NCBI GenBank assembly: GCA_963792385.1
Contig: CAWBVZ010000006.1
Span: 310,001-374,000 of the forward strand
DNA from: DASSUW01 sp963792385
GTDB lineage: Bacteria > Actinomycetota > Thermoleophilia > Solirubrobacterales > Solirubrobacteraceae
Direction: 5' to 3'
Length of the DNA stretch: 64,000 nt
The translations under genes were made by a program, and so were the position numbers. This document shows positions 17,227 through 26,130 of this stretch, in pieces. The notes under the pieces are model-generated. The model had not been told where the DNA came from and searched no databases. It worked only from the letters and a program-made list of their open reading frames with translations. How positions within the stretch are numbered: the stretch's first letter is position 1; each line of letters opens with the position of its first letter.

Positions 17227-19290
17227 CTATCGCCCGAGGGCTGCGACGTGCTCGCGCAGCCACGCCCCGAGCTCGGCGGCCGGGAGCGGCCGGCTGAAGA
17301 AATAGCCCTGCGCGGAGGTGCAACCGAGCGACATCAGCTCGTCCCAGCACTCGGCCGTCTCGACGCCCTCGGCCACCACCTCGAGGCCAAGGTTGCGCCC
17401 GAGGTCGATCGTCGAGCGCACGATCACCGCGTTGCCGCGGTTGAGCGTCATGTCGGTGACGAACGAGCGGTCGATCTTGATCTCGTCGACCGGCAGGCGG
17501 CTCAGGTAGGACAGCGACGAGTAGCCGGTGCCGAAGTCGTCGATCGAGAGCCGGATGCCCATCGCGGACAGGCGCTCCAGCACGCGCGTGGTCCTCACCG
17601 GATCCGTGAGCATCGTCGACTCGGTGATCTCGAGCTCGAGGAACCGGGCGTCGATCTTCCACTTCGCGAGCAGCGCGGCGACCTGGTCCGGGAACTCCAT
17701 GTCGAGCAGGTTGCGGATCGAGAGGTTCACAGCGATCGAGAGCTGCAGCCCGTCGTCGATCCAGTCGCGGCACTGGCGCAGCGCCTCGTCGATGACGTAG
17801 AGCGTCAGCGGCCGGATCAGGCTGGTCTGCTGGGCGACCGGGATGAAGTCGTTCGGGAGCACGAGGCCGCGGGTCGGATGCTCCCAGCGCAGCAGCGCCT
17901 CGACGGAGGCGATCTCGCCGCTCGCAACGGTCTTCTTGGGCTGGTAGTAGAGGACGAGCTCGCGCTCGTCGATCGCGCGCCGCAGCTCGCACACGAGCGT
18001 CAGCCGGCTCGGGTCGTAGTGCTCGGCGCTCTCGTCGAAGAAGGCGTGCGCGGAGCCGCTCTCCTTCGCCGTGTACATCGCCATGTCGGCGCGCTGGAGG
18101 AGCGTGTCCACGTTCGTGCCGTGCTCCGGGTACATGGCGACGCCGAGCGAGCCTTCGATCGCCAGCGGCAGCTCGTCGAGCACGACCGGCAGGGCGAGCG
18201 CCGCGCTGATCCGGTCGATCACCCGGCGCACGTCCTCCGGGGTGCACTGCCGCGGGAGCAGCACGCCGAACTCGTCGCCGCCCAGCCGGGCGATCGTGTC
18301 GGACGCACGCAGGGAGCTTGCGAGACGGCGCGCGACCTCCTGCAGCAGCGAGTCGCCGGCGTCGTGGCCGAGCGAGTCGTTGACCTCCTTGAATCGGTCG
18401 AGGTCGATCATCATCACGGCGACCCCGTCGCCGTCGCGCTGCGCGGCGAGGATCGCCTGCACGATCCGGTCGCGGAACAGCGTGCGATTGGGAAGGCCGG
18501 TGAGCGCGTCGTGGAGTGACTGGTGCTCGTTGAGCTCGGCCTGCTCGCGCAGCTCCTCCTCCGCGCGCTTGCGCTCGGTGATGTCCTCGAGCATCGAGAC
18601 CGCGAACAGCGGCTTGCCGTCGGGATCGCGCTCGAGTGCGGTGTTGACCTGCGTCCAGATCATCCGCCCGTCGCGATGGAAGGAGCGCTTCTGCATCCGG
18701 TAGGACTCGCGCTCGCCCGCCATCAGCGAGCGGAAGAGCTCCATATTCTCGTCGACGTCGTCCGGGTGCGTGTACTCCGCGAAGCTCATGACGGCGAGCT
18801 CGGCCGCCGAGTAGCCGAGCATCCGCTCGAACGCAGGGTTCGCCTCGACCATCCGGCCCTCGGGGGCGAGCACGCGCACGATGCCGATCGGCGCCTTCTG
18901 GAAGATCGTCGCGGACACCTTCAGCGCTTCGACCTCGGAGGCGCGGCTCAGGGCCGACGCGAGCACCGACGAGAGAAGCTCGAGCGTGCTGCGGTTCTCC
19001 GCCGTGAAGACCTGCGGGCCGCTCGAGAAGGCCTGGAGCTCTCCGGCGACCGCGTCACCGCGATGCAGCGGGATGCCGGCGACCGGCGGGCCGGCCATCG
19101 AACCGCTGTGCGCATGGCGGACAAGCGCCCCGTCCTCGAGCAGTAGGACCGCGGCGCCGTCGGCGCCCGTGAGCTCCTGCGAGCGCTCGCAGACGACCTT
19201 CATCACCGACGGCAAATCGAGACCGGCGGCAGCGATTGCGCGCTGCGCATCCACGATCCGACTCAGGCGGTCGGCGCATCCACACTCCAT
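17227..19290 (-). CDS. GAF-PAS-GGDEF-EAL cyclic-di-GMP signalling protein
   Basis: 687 residues, soluble. GAF domain at 1-120, PAS at about 125-245 (ending DITERKRAEEE), GGDEF at about 255-420 with intact RLGGDEFGVL, EAL at about 435-680 with intact VEALLRWEHP, DDFGTGYSSL and AEGVETAE. Both diguanylate cyclase and c-di-GMP phosphodiesterase motifs look functional, and no RxxD inhibitory site precedes the GGDEF motif in a clear way. Signal input is unknown; GAF and PAS may bind small molecules or haem/flavin. It ends about 11 nt before the esterase start, so co-transcription with the catabolic genes is possible. Confidence 0.93.
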   Translation of the reverse strand: MECGCADRLSRIVDAQRAIAAAGLDLPSVMKVVCERSQELTGADGAAVLLLEDGALVRHAHSGSMAGPPVAGIPLHRGDAVAGELQAFSSGPQVFTAENRSTLELLSSVLASALSRASEVEALKVSATIFQKAPIGIVRVLAPEGRMVEANPAFERMLGYSAAELAVMSFAEYTHPDDVDENMELFRSLMAGERESYRMQKRSFHRDGRMIWTQVNTALERDPDGKPLFAVSMLEDITERKRAEEELREQAELNEHQSLHDALTGLPNRTLFRDRIVQAILAAQRDGDGVAVMMIDLDRFKEVNDSLGHDAGDSLLQEVARRLASSLRASDTIARLGGDEFGVLLPRQCTPEDVRRVIDRISAALALPVVLDELPLAIEGSLGVAMYPEHGTNVDTLLQRADMAMYTAKESGSAHAFFDESAEHYDPSRLTLVCELRRAIDERELVLYYQPKKTVASGEIASVEALLRWEHPTRGLVLPNDFIPVAQQTSLIRPLTLYVIDEALRQCRDWIDDGLQLSIAVNLSIRNLLDMEFPDQVAALLAKWKIDARFLELEITESTMLTDPVRTTRVLERLSAMGIRLSIDDFGTGYSSLSYLSRLPVDEIKIDRSFVTDMTLNRGNAVIVRSTIDLGRNLGLEVVAEGVETAECWDELMSLGCTSAQGYFFSRPLPAAELGAWLREHVAALGR

Positions 19291-19297
19291 TCACCGT

Positions 19298-19939
19298 TTA
19301 TCGTCTTTTCGACGGCTCGCCTGAAGCGTTCGCGAGCATCCCCGGCAGCACGAGATCGAGCACGGCCGACGGGTTGACCGCGACGGCCGCGCTCGTGTCA
19401 CCGCCGGAGATCAGGATGCGGTACACCCACGGCCCGGTGAGCACGTCGATCGCCTGCTCCACGTCGAGGTCGGCGCGCAGTTCGCCGCGGTCGATCGCCG
19501 CGCGCAGAACGCCCGCCATGATCGCCCGCCGAGGGGCGACGAGGTTCGCGTAGAAGAGTGCGTGCATCTCCGGGTCGCCGGCCGCGTCGGCCAGCATGCG
19601 CGGGATGAAGGTCGCGGCGCCGACCCGCGCGACACCCTCGATCGCGGACTGGGCGATAGCGAGGATGTCCTGCCGTATTGAGCCGGTGTCAGGGACCGGA
19701 ATCGGCTGATTGATGTGCCGGACTGCCTCGGCGACGAGCTCCTCCTTGGAGCCGTAGCGCCGGTAGAGCGTCGCCTTCCCGACTCCGGAGCGGGCGCGGA
19801 CCTGCTCCATCGTGAGACCGCGATAGCCACCCTCGAGCAACAGCTCGAGAGTGGCTCGCACGATCGACGCGTCTGCCGCGGCGGAGCGGGGGCGGCCGGG
19901 CCGCCGCCCCTCCTTCGCGGTTTCGGCGGCTTCGCTCAT
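19298..19939 (-). CDS. TetR-family transcriptional regulator
   Basis: 213 residues from ATG 19939, overlapping the stop of the MFS gene (ATGA). N-terminal helix-turn-helix: SIVRATLELLLEGGYRGLTMEQVRARSGVGKATLYRRYGSKEELVAEAV, a textbook TetR domain, preceded by a basic GRRPGRPRS arm. The C-terminal half resembles TetR_C_11/16-type ligand domains (RMLADAAGDPEMHALFYANLVAPRR). It should repress its own operon, i.e. the efflux gene upstream, through the ACGAAA/TTTCGT repeats at 21542-21620. Confidence 0.92.
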   Translation of the reverse strand: MSEAAETAKEGRRPGRPRSAAADASIVRATLELLLEGGYRGLTMEQVRARSGVGKATLYRRYGSKEELVAEAVRHINQPIPVPDTGSIRQDILAIAQSAIEGVARVGAATFIPRMLADAAGDPEMHALFYANLVAPRRAIMAGVLRAAIDRGELRADLDVEQAIDVLTGPWVYRILISGGDTSAAVAVNPSAVLDLVLPGMLANASGEPSKRR

Positions 19940-21513
19940 GCCGCCACCGCCTGCGGCACGGGCAGCGGCTGCGGCTGCGGGGCGAGCGCCAGCTCCGGCG
20001 CGGCCGCCTCGCGGCTGGGCAGGAACACGAGCGCCACCAGCGCGCCGACGATCGCGACGCCGGCCGCGACGATGACCGCCGCGTGCATGCCGTTCACGAA
20101 TGCCTCCTGCGCCGTCGCGGCGAGCCGGTCGCCGGTCGCTCCGCCGATCCGCCCCGCCACCGCGAGCGCGCCGGCGAGCGAGTCGTTCGCCGCGGTGCCG
20201 CCCGCGCCGCCGATCTGGGAGGCGATCCCGTCCATGTCGCCACGGTAGCCGGTGGAGAGGATCGAGCCGAGCACCGCGACGCCGAGCGCTCCGCCGGTCG
20301 TCCGGGTCGCGTCGTTGACGGCGGAGCCGATGCTCGCCTTGGCCAGCGGGAGGCTGCCCATGACCGAGTCGGTGGCCGGCGCCATCGCCATGCCGATGCC
20401 GAGGCCGAGCACCACGAACGCGAGCGCGATGATCCCGTAGGCCGAGTCGACCTGGAACTGCGTCATCAGCAGCAGCGACGTGGCGATCAGCCCGAGACCC
20501 GCGGCGACCACCAGCTTCGCGCCGATCCGCGCGGTGAGCTTGGCCGACAGCGGCCCGCCGATCACGAGGCCGCCGGCGACCGGGAGGATGCGCAGGCCGG
20601 TCTCCAGCGGTGACGTGCCGAGCACGAGCTGCTGGTACTGGGTGAGGAAGAAGATCGCCCCGAACATCGCGAAGAACGACAGCGTGATCGCCCCGCTGGC
20701 GGCGGAGAACCGCGGGTTGCGGAAGAACCGGACGTCGAGCATCGGGTGGGGCGTCCGCATCTCCCATGCCGCGAAGGCGGCGAGGACGGCCGCGGCGGCG
20801 CCGAACGCGGCGAGGATCGTGGGGTCGGCCCAGCCCTTGGTCGGGGCCTCGATGATGCCCCACACGAGCGCGGTCAGGCCGGCCGTGGAGAGCACGGAGC
20901 CGAGGATGTCGAGCCGCGGCGCGGCCGGGTCGCGGGACTCCGGGACGAGCCGGCGGCCGGCGATCAGGGCGGCTGCGACGAACGGGACGTTGACGAGGAA
21001 GATCCAGCTCCATTCGGCGTGCTCGATGATCCAGCCGCCGGCCACGGGCCCGATCGCGATGCCGAGGCCGGACACGCCGGCCCAGATCCCGATCGCCTTC
21101 GCCCGCTCGTTCGCGGGGAACGTCGCGGTCAGGATCGACAGCGTCGAGGGCATGATGAACGCGCCGCCGACGCCCATAAGGGCCCGGCTCGCGATCAGCA
21201 TTCCGGCCGAGCCGGCGACGGCGGACAGCGCCGAGCCCAGCCCGAAGATCGCGAGGCCGAAGTTCAGCGCTCTGCGGCGACCGAAGCGGTCACCGAGCGC
21301 GCCGGCCGTGAGGAGCAGGCCGGCGAAGACGAGCATGTAGGAATCGACGATCCACTGGAGCTGCGAGCTCGTGGCATGAAGGTCGGCCTCGAGCGTGGGG
21401 AGCGCAACATTGAGGATCGTGTTGTCAAGCGAGATGACGAGCAGCGAGAGGCATAGGACGACGAGCGTCCACCAGCGGCGGGGATCGGGGGCGTCGGCTT
21501 CGGTCGGCTGCAT
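19936..21513 (-). CDS. MFS drug efflux transporter, DHA2 (14-TM) family
   Basis: 525 residues from ATG 21513; AAGGAG lies 6 nt upstream, which favours it over the GTG one codon earlier. Fourteen hydrophobic segments are visible. Family motifs: LDNTILNVALPTLEADL in TM1, LGDRFGRRRALN (motif A) after TM2, GPVAGGWIIEHAEWSWIFLVNVP (motif C region). DHA2 transporters export drugs, dyes or antiseptics with proton motive force. The C-terminal tail is rich in Gln-Pro. Operon with the TetR repressor downstream. Confidence 0.93.
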   Translation of the reverse strand: MQPTEADAPDPRRWWTLVVLCLSLLVISLDNTILNVALPTLEADLHATSSQLQWIVDSYMLVFAGLLLTAGALGDRFGRRRALNFGLAIFGLGSALSAVAGSAGMLIASRALMGVGGAFIMPSTLSILTATFPANERAKAIGIWAGVSGLGIAIGPVAGGWIIEHAEWSWIFLVNVPFVAAALIAGRRLVPESRDPAAPRLDILGSVLSTAGLTALVWGIIEAPTKGWADPTILAAFGAAAAVLAAFAAWEMRTPHPMLDVRFFRNPRFSAASGAITLSFFAMFGAIFFLTQYQQLVLGTSPLETGLRILPVAGGLVIGGPLSAKLTARIGAKLVVAAGLGLIATSLLLMTQFQVDSAYGIIALAFVVLGLGIGMAMAPATDSVMGSLPLAKASIGSAVNDATRTTGGALGVAVLGSILSTGYRGDMDGIASQIGGAGGTAANDSLAGALAVAGRIGGATGDRLAATAQEAFVNGMHAAVIVAAGVAIVGALVALVFLPSREAAAPELALAPQPQPLPVPQAVAA

Positions 21514-21541
21514 CACAGGCTCCTTGGGGAGGAATTAGGAA

Positions 21542-21620
21542 ACGAAATGAGTCCGTTTCGTATTTACGATTCGCGGAGCGTAGAGCATCGCGATACGAAA
21601 CGCAAGCGTCTAGTTTCGAA
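21542..21620. promoter_or_regulatory. Two TetR-type operator candidates upstream of the DHA2 gene
   Basis: Site 1: ACGAAA, 8-nt spacer, TTTCGT at 21542-21561. Site 2: TACGAAAC (21594-21601) and GTTTCGAA (21613-21620), complementary at all but one of eight positions around an 11-nt spacer. Both share ACGAAA half-sites, are unusually AT-rich for this DNA and lie 29-107 nt upstream of the transporter start. Confidence 0.55.
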
Positions 21621-21623
21621 ATA

Positions 21624-21698
21624 GGGGTCAGACCCCTGTTCGGGCGCCCTAATGGGGGTCTGACCCCTGTTCGGGCGCCCTAACGGGGGTCTGACCCT
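21624..21698. repeat. 31-bp tandem repeat with GGGGTC-N-GACCCC palindromes
   Basis: Palindromes begin at 21624, 21655 and 21686, an exact 31-bp period; about 2.5 copies. Each full unit has GGGGTCTGACCCC, then TGTTCGGGCGCCCTAA. The third copy is cut after GACCC. It lies between the efflux promoter and the start of the hydrolase gene (21715), so it forms that gene's leader. Resembles dispersed GGGGTCAGACCCC repeats seen in many high-GC genomes. Confidence 0.7.
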
Positions 21699-21714
21699 GT
21701 AAACACCCCGGCCC

Positions 21715-23064
21715 ATGCGCGCCCGGCTGCTCACATTGGCGACGACGATCCTCGTCCTCGCGATCGCTCCTGCGGCGCACGCGGAGCGCGTCTTCACGGT
21801 GCGCGGCGCCGACGGGCCAGGCCCGGCGCGGTACGACCGCGTGCGCGTGATCGAGCAGGGGCCGCATCGCGCCCACCACGTGCTCGTCCTCGTCCCCGGC
21901 ACGTCCGGCGGAGCGGCGTACTTCCGCCCCGTGGCCGCCGACCTGCTGAAGCGGTTGCCGGACTGGAAGGTGTGGTCGGTCGACCGGCGCGAGAACCTGC
22001 TCGAGGACCACTCGGTGCTCGACCAGGTGCTGGCGCGCCGCCGCCCGCTCGCCGACCTGTTCCCCTATTACCTCGACTGGATCACGAACAGCGCGATCAC
22101 CCCCCACTTCGAGCCCGTCGCCGACGCCGCCGTCCCGTTCGCGCGGCAATGGGGAATGAAGGTCGCGATCGGCGACCTGCGCAACGTGATCAAGGCCGCG
22201 CGCAAGGGCGGCAATCGCGTCGTGCTCGGCGGCCACTCGCTCGGCGGCTCGATCACCGTCGCGTACGCGACATGGGACTTCAACGACCACGCGGGCGCCG
22301 ACGATCTCGCGGGCCTCGTGCTGATCGACGGCGGGAGCGGCGGCGCCCCGGTGAAGCGGGCGGAGGCGAAGAAGCAGCTCCGCGACCTCGATACCACGTC
22401 CCCGTTCGTCGACCTCACCGGGCTCGGGCTGCCGTGGTCGGCGGGCGTGTTCAACATCGTCGGCTCGACGCTCGCCCGCCTCGACCCCGACGCGCCGTCC
22501 GTGGTGGGCGACTGGCCGGTGCTGCCCGCCAACCTGAAGGCGCCGGTCCCGGCCACCAACGCCGGCGGCTACGGCCACGCGTTCGACGACGAGACTTCAC
22601 CCGAGAGCCTGCGCCTCGTCCGCATGCACATCGGCTCGCTCGCCCTCACGGGCGATCCGCGCCCGTGGATGGACGGCGAGCTCGGGTCGGTCGAGCGGGC
22701 GGCCGAGATGTTCTCCGGGATCGCGGGGAGCGACGGCACCGCGTGGTACCACCCGCGGCGTCTCAGCCTCGACAGCCAGGCGGTCGCCGGCGGGATCGCC
22801 AACCCGGCGCAGCGGCTACTGGGCGTGCGCGCAACGCACGGCCGCGACCTCGACCTGCCGATCTACGCGATCGAGACCTCGCTCGGCGCCGGCCGTGTGC
22901 TGCGCGGCGCGCGCGCTCTTGCCCGCAGGTCGCACATCGCGAGCCGGCGGCTCACGCTCGTCGACCGCCACACCACGTACGACCACCTCGACCCGCTCGG
23001 CGCGCTGGCGCCGAAGAACGCGTTCGTCAAGACGGTCATCCCGTTCCTGCGTCGGGCCGGGTAG
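21715..23064 (+). CDS. Secreted alpha/beta hydrolase
   Basis: 449 residues. Signal peptide 1-23 (LVLAIAPAAHA). Alpha/beta-hydrolase core: VLVLVPGTSGGAAYF near the oxyanion loop, nucleophile elbow VLGGHSLGGSIT with Ser near residue 175, DLAGLVLIDGGSGG, and a late TYDHLDPLGA segment that may supply the His (HTTYDHLDP). A long insertion (residues 210-380) probably forms a lid. Substrate unknown; lipase or esterase activity is plausible. The gene begins right behind the 31-bp repeats. Its 3' end overlaps the convergent hydrolase by 29 nt. Confidence 0.75.
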   Translation: MRARLLTLATTILVLAIAPAAHAERVFTVRGADGPGPARYDRVRVIEQGPHRAHHVLVLVPGTSGGAAYFRPVAADLLKRLPDWKVWSVDRRENLLEDHSVLDQVLARRRPLADLFPYYLDWITNSAITPHFEPVADAAVPFARQWGMKVAIGDLRNVIKAARKGGNRVVLGGHSLGGSITVAYATWDFNDHAGADDLAGLVLIDGGSGGAPVKRAEAKKQLRDLDTTSPFVDLTGLGLPWSAGVFNIVGSTLARLDPDAPSVVGDWPVLPANLKAPVPATNAGGYGHAFDDETSPESLRLVRMHIGSLALTGDPRPWMDGELGSVERAAEMFSGIAGSDGTAWYHPRRLSLDSQAVAGGIANPAQRLLGVRATHGRDLDLPIYAIETSLGAGRVLRGARALARRSHIASRRLTLVDRHTTYDHLDPLGALAPKNAFVKTVIPFLRRAG

Positions 23065-24454
23065 CGACGTCGACGTAGCGGTAGCTGCCCGCGTACCCGT
23101 CGTCGTCCACCATCCCGGGGCAGCCGGCGCGCAGGTCCTCGCACGTGAATCGCGTGCCGTCGGCGCGCCCGATGTCGAGCCGCGAGCGGTAGTAGAACGA
23201 GAACAGGTTGCCCTCTCCCCGCCAGCGGGTCGAGAGCAGCCGCGCGTCCGCCGTGGGATCGCCCTTGACGTACTTGTCGAACCACGCCGTCGTGTACCAG
23301 GCCGCGAGGTCCGGCCCGCGCAGCGAGGCGCCGAAGGCGGGGTTGGCGATGAAGCTGAAGTCCACGTGCGAGCCGCCTCGCACGATCAGCTCGCCGGTGT
23401 CGACGCCGGCGCGGCTATACGCGAGCGACTGCACCGACTTCGCCATCGGGTCGGGGTCGGAGAGATTCGGCGTCGCGGGCAGCCCGTAGTCGGCCGCGAT
23501 CCCGAGCGCGGGTTTGGTCAGCGGCGCCGGCGTGCGCGCGGACGGGTCGGCCGGGCACGGCTGCTCGCCCAGGCGCCCGTCACCGCTCGGCGCCGCGGGG
23601 CCGAGGTTGTCCCACGCGACGATCGCCTTCACGCGCGGATCCCATTGCCCGATGTAGGAGACGCCCGCGGCGCCGTACGAGTGGCCCGCGATCCCGACGC
23701 GATCGGGATCGAGCAGCGCGGCGAACGGATTGTGCGGCGCGTTCAGGCCCGCCGCCGCGCGCCGGTCGTGCTTGGCGGCGTGGCTCGTGCCGGTCTCACA
23801 GCTGGGCAGCGGCACGTACGGGCGGCCCGGCGTCGAGAAGAAGAACTCGAGCGCATCCTCGGTGCCGTCGTAGAAGGGGCGCCCGTCTGACTGCGCGGGG
23901 ACGCCCTCGAGCGCATCCGGTCCCTCGCCCGCCGTGTCGGACTGACCCTGCCCCTGCGGGTCCCACGTGAGCACGACGTAGCCGGCCTTGGCGAGCGTCT
24001 GCGCCGCGTACCAGTACATCTGCTCGTCGGCCTGCACGGAGCCGTTCGTGATCACGACACCCGGCCGCTTCTCCGGGCCGGCCGCGGTCGCCCACACGTG
24101 GCCCGAGATCGTCGCGCCGTTGCGGGCGGTCCACAGCACCGGCTTGACGAGCCCGTAGCCCTTCGCCTCCCAGTCGTACAACCGCGGATCGCCCGCGCAG
24201 CCGTCCTCTCCGCGCGCGCACAGGTTCGCGGAGAACGCCCGCTCCGGGTCGGCGATCTGTGCCTGCAGCGATGCGATCTCGTTGCGCGTCCCGACCTGCC
24301 GGAGCAGCAACTGGCCTTCCGGCGACGTGTAGATCGCTTGACGCTCCAGCGTCTTCGAGAAGTTCTGCGCCTCGGTCGCCGGGTCGAACGCGACAGCGGT
24401 TGCCGCCATCGTCAGGCTGCCCATGACCGCCAGCGCGGCCGCCACCGCACGCAT
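23036..24454 (-). CDS. Secreted dienelactone-hydrolase-like alpha/beta hydrolase
   Basis: 472 residues. Signal peptide 1-22 (MAATAVAF). Cys-containing N-terminal region (LCARGEDGCAGD), then a DLH-like core: RPGVVITNGSVQADEQMYWYAAQTLAKAGYVVLTWDPQGQGQS, nucleophile elbow GIAGHSYGAAGVSY near residue 254, and GGSHVDFSF as the catalytic His candidate. The fold is that of large secreted esterases/lipases in actinobacteria. Convergent with the preceding hydrolase and of similar type, although sequence similarity between the two is low. Confidence 0.75.
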   Translation of the reverse strand: MRAVAAALAVMGSLTMAATAVAFDPATEAQNFSKTLERQAIYTSPEGQLLLRQVGTRNEIASLQAQIADPERAFSANLCARGEDGCAGDPRLYDWEAKGYGLVKPVLWTARNGATISGHVWATAAGPEKRPGVVITNGSVQADEQMYWYAAQTLAKAGYVVLTWDPQGQGQSDTAGEGPDALEGVPAQSDGRPFYDGTEDALEFFFSTPGRPYVPLPSCETGTSHAAKHDRRAAAGLNAPHNPFAALLDPDRVGIAGHSYGAAGVSYIGQWDPRVKAIVAWDNLGPAAPSGDGRLGEQPCPADPSARTPAPLTKPALGIAADYGLPATPNLSDPDPMAKSVQSLAYSRAGVDTGELIVRGGSHVDFSFIANPAFGASLRGPDLAAWYTTAWFDKYVKGDPTADARLLSTRWRGEGNLFSFYYRSRLDIGRADGTRFTCEDLRAGCPGMVDDDGYAGSYRYVDVATRPDAGTG

Positions 24455-24567
24455 CTACACCCTCCCGCCCGAGTTACAGATTTCTGGACTGTAAGCCCCG
24501 AGCGCATATTCGCGCGCCGGTAGACGGACACTCGTCCAGTGCCCTTGTCGGAGGCCGTTCGGTCATG

Positions 24568-24587
24568 TCACCCTCGTCCGAGGGTGA
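24568..24587. promoter_or_regulatory. Perfect 9+2+9 dyad upstream of the collagen-like gene
   Basis: TCACCCTCG, TC, CGAGGGTGA. Located 30 nt before the ATG at 24617, between the divergent hydrolase and collagen-like genes; the placement suits an operator or a 5' UTR hairpin. Confidence 0.4.
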
Positions 24588-24616
24588 TTCACCGACTATT
24601 TGGGGGGGACGGATCG

Positions 24617-25496
24617 ATGATGGGTCTACTTGGGCGGCGCAGTGGCCGCGTCGCGTTGGGGGCTGCCGCGGCGATGGCGGTGACCGCCGGGATCGCGTAT
24701 GCGTCGATTCCAGGAGCGAGCGGCACGATCTACGCGTGCGCGCTGAACAACGTCGGCACGATCCGCCTGATCGATCCGTCGAAGTCGGGCCTACGGGGCC
24801 GCTGCACTCGCTCCGAGACGCCGGTGAACTGGAACCAGAAGGGGCAGCCGGGCTCGCCCGGCCCCAAGGGCGACACCGGCGCGCCGGGAGCACCCGGGGC
24901 TAAGGGCGACACCGGCGCACCAGGCGCCAAGGGCGACCCCGGCCCCCAGGGCGAGCCCGGTGCACCCGGCGCGCCAGGCGCACCTGGCGCCAAGGGCGAC
25001 CCGGCCCCAGGGCGAGCCCGGCGCGCCCGGCGCCAAGGGCGACCCCGGCCCCCAGGGCGAGCCCGGCGCACCAGGCGCACCCGGCGCCAAGGGCGACCCC
25101 GGCCCGCAGGGCGAGCCCGGTGCACCCGGCGCCATGGGCGACACCGGCGCGCCCGGGGCGAATGGCGTGAGCGGCTACCAGGTCCTCACAGCGTCGACCC
25201 AGATCGCCGCCGGCACCCAGATCGCCGGGACGATCTCCTGCCCGGCGGGCAAGCAGGCAACGGGCGGAGGCTGGACCACGGGCGACAATGCCGCCGACGT
25301 GAACGTCGTCGGGTCAGGCCCGACGAGCGACGGCGTCTCGTGGACGGGCGGGATGTTCAACTCGGGGACCACGAGCCACTCGCTGACGCTCTCGGTGATC
25401 TGCATCACCGCGCCCACCGCCTCTCCGGCACAGGCGCTCTCGCGGACGGCCGAGGCGCCGGTCTTCAGAACGGTCGAGCGGGGTTCCGCCGGCTGA
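24617..25496 (+). pseudogene. Collagen-like (Gly-X-Y) surface protein, frame broken by a 2-nt deletion
   Basis: Starts MMGLLGRRSGRVALGAAAAMAVTAG, a basic plus hydrophobic signal/anchor, then a short globular part with two Cys (ACALNN, GRCTRS) that is common ahead of collagen repeats. From about residue 75 it is Gly-X-Y repeats (GPKGDTGAPGAPGAKGD...). Near 25000 a repeat reads GACCCGGCCCCAGGGC where its sister copies read GACCCCGGCCCCCAGGGC, one C lost from each run, and the frame shifts; the repeat then continues in the next frame to a C-terminal beta domain (SGYQVLTAS...CPAGKQATGGGWTTGD) ending at 25496. Intact, it would be a ~290-residue extracellular triple-helix protein. Sequencing error or C-run phase variation are alternatives to true loss. 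Confidence 0.75.
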
Positions 25497-25594
25497 GCGC
25501 AGACCCAACTTCATCAAGCGGGCTCCGGCACGGCCCGCCTACCCCGCAGCCGACCGCGATGGTTATCGCCCGTTATGAGCGAAACTGTCCATCA

Positions 25595-26130
25595 GTGAAG
25601 GGGATTGTCTTCAACCTGCTGGAGCAGCTGGTCGCCCGCGACTACGGCGAGGACACGTGGGATGCGTCCTGGACGCGAGCGGGCTCGAGGGCGCGTATAC
25701 GTCGCTCGGCAGCTATCCGGACGGCGACTTCGTCAAGCTCGTGAGCGCGGCGTCGGATGCCCTCGCTATGCCGGTCGACGACGTCGTCTCCTGGCTCGGG
25801 CGCAACGCGGTGCCGCTGTTCGCCGTCCGCTACCCCCAGCTCTTCCAGCCGCACGACTGCACCCGGTCGTTCGTCCTCACCCTGAACGACATCATCCATC
25901 CCGAGGTGCGCAAGCTCTACCCCGGCGCCGACGTCCCGGAGTTCGACTTCGGCACACGCGACGACCTTCTGGTGATGGGCTATCGGTCCCCGCGCAAGCT
26001 GTGCTCCTTCGCCGAGGGACTCCTCCTTGGAGCGGCGGACCACTATGGCGAGCGGCTCACGATCGAGCAGCCTTCCTGCATGAAGCGCGGCGACGACCAG
26101 TGCGTGCTCGAGATCGCCTTCCCGCGATGA
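25595..26130 (+). pseudogene. H-NOX / haem-NO-binding sensor (HNOB), frame broken by a 1-nt deletion
   Basis: Begins VKGIVFNLLEQLVARDYGED at GTG 25595, the standard H-NOX start. After GEDTWDA (25666) one base is missing and the family sequence resumes one frame over: LDASGLEGAYTSLGSYPDGD to the TGA at 26130. With that base restored the protein is 178 residues. His102 in NDIIHPEVRKLYPGAD is at the position of the haem ligand of characterised H-NOX proteins, and the porphyrin-contacting YxSxR motif is intact (Tyr130, Ser132, Arg134). Binds NO and possibly O2 or CO. The stop overlaps the GGDEF-EAL start (ATGA), so the two are coupled as sensor and effector. Confidence 0.85.

Noticed and set aside
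19939..21013. Long N-terminal extension of the TetR frame through the MFS gene
   Set aside because: Out-of-frame reading of the transporter; the TetR start at 19939 has the ATGA overlap and the family N-terminus.
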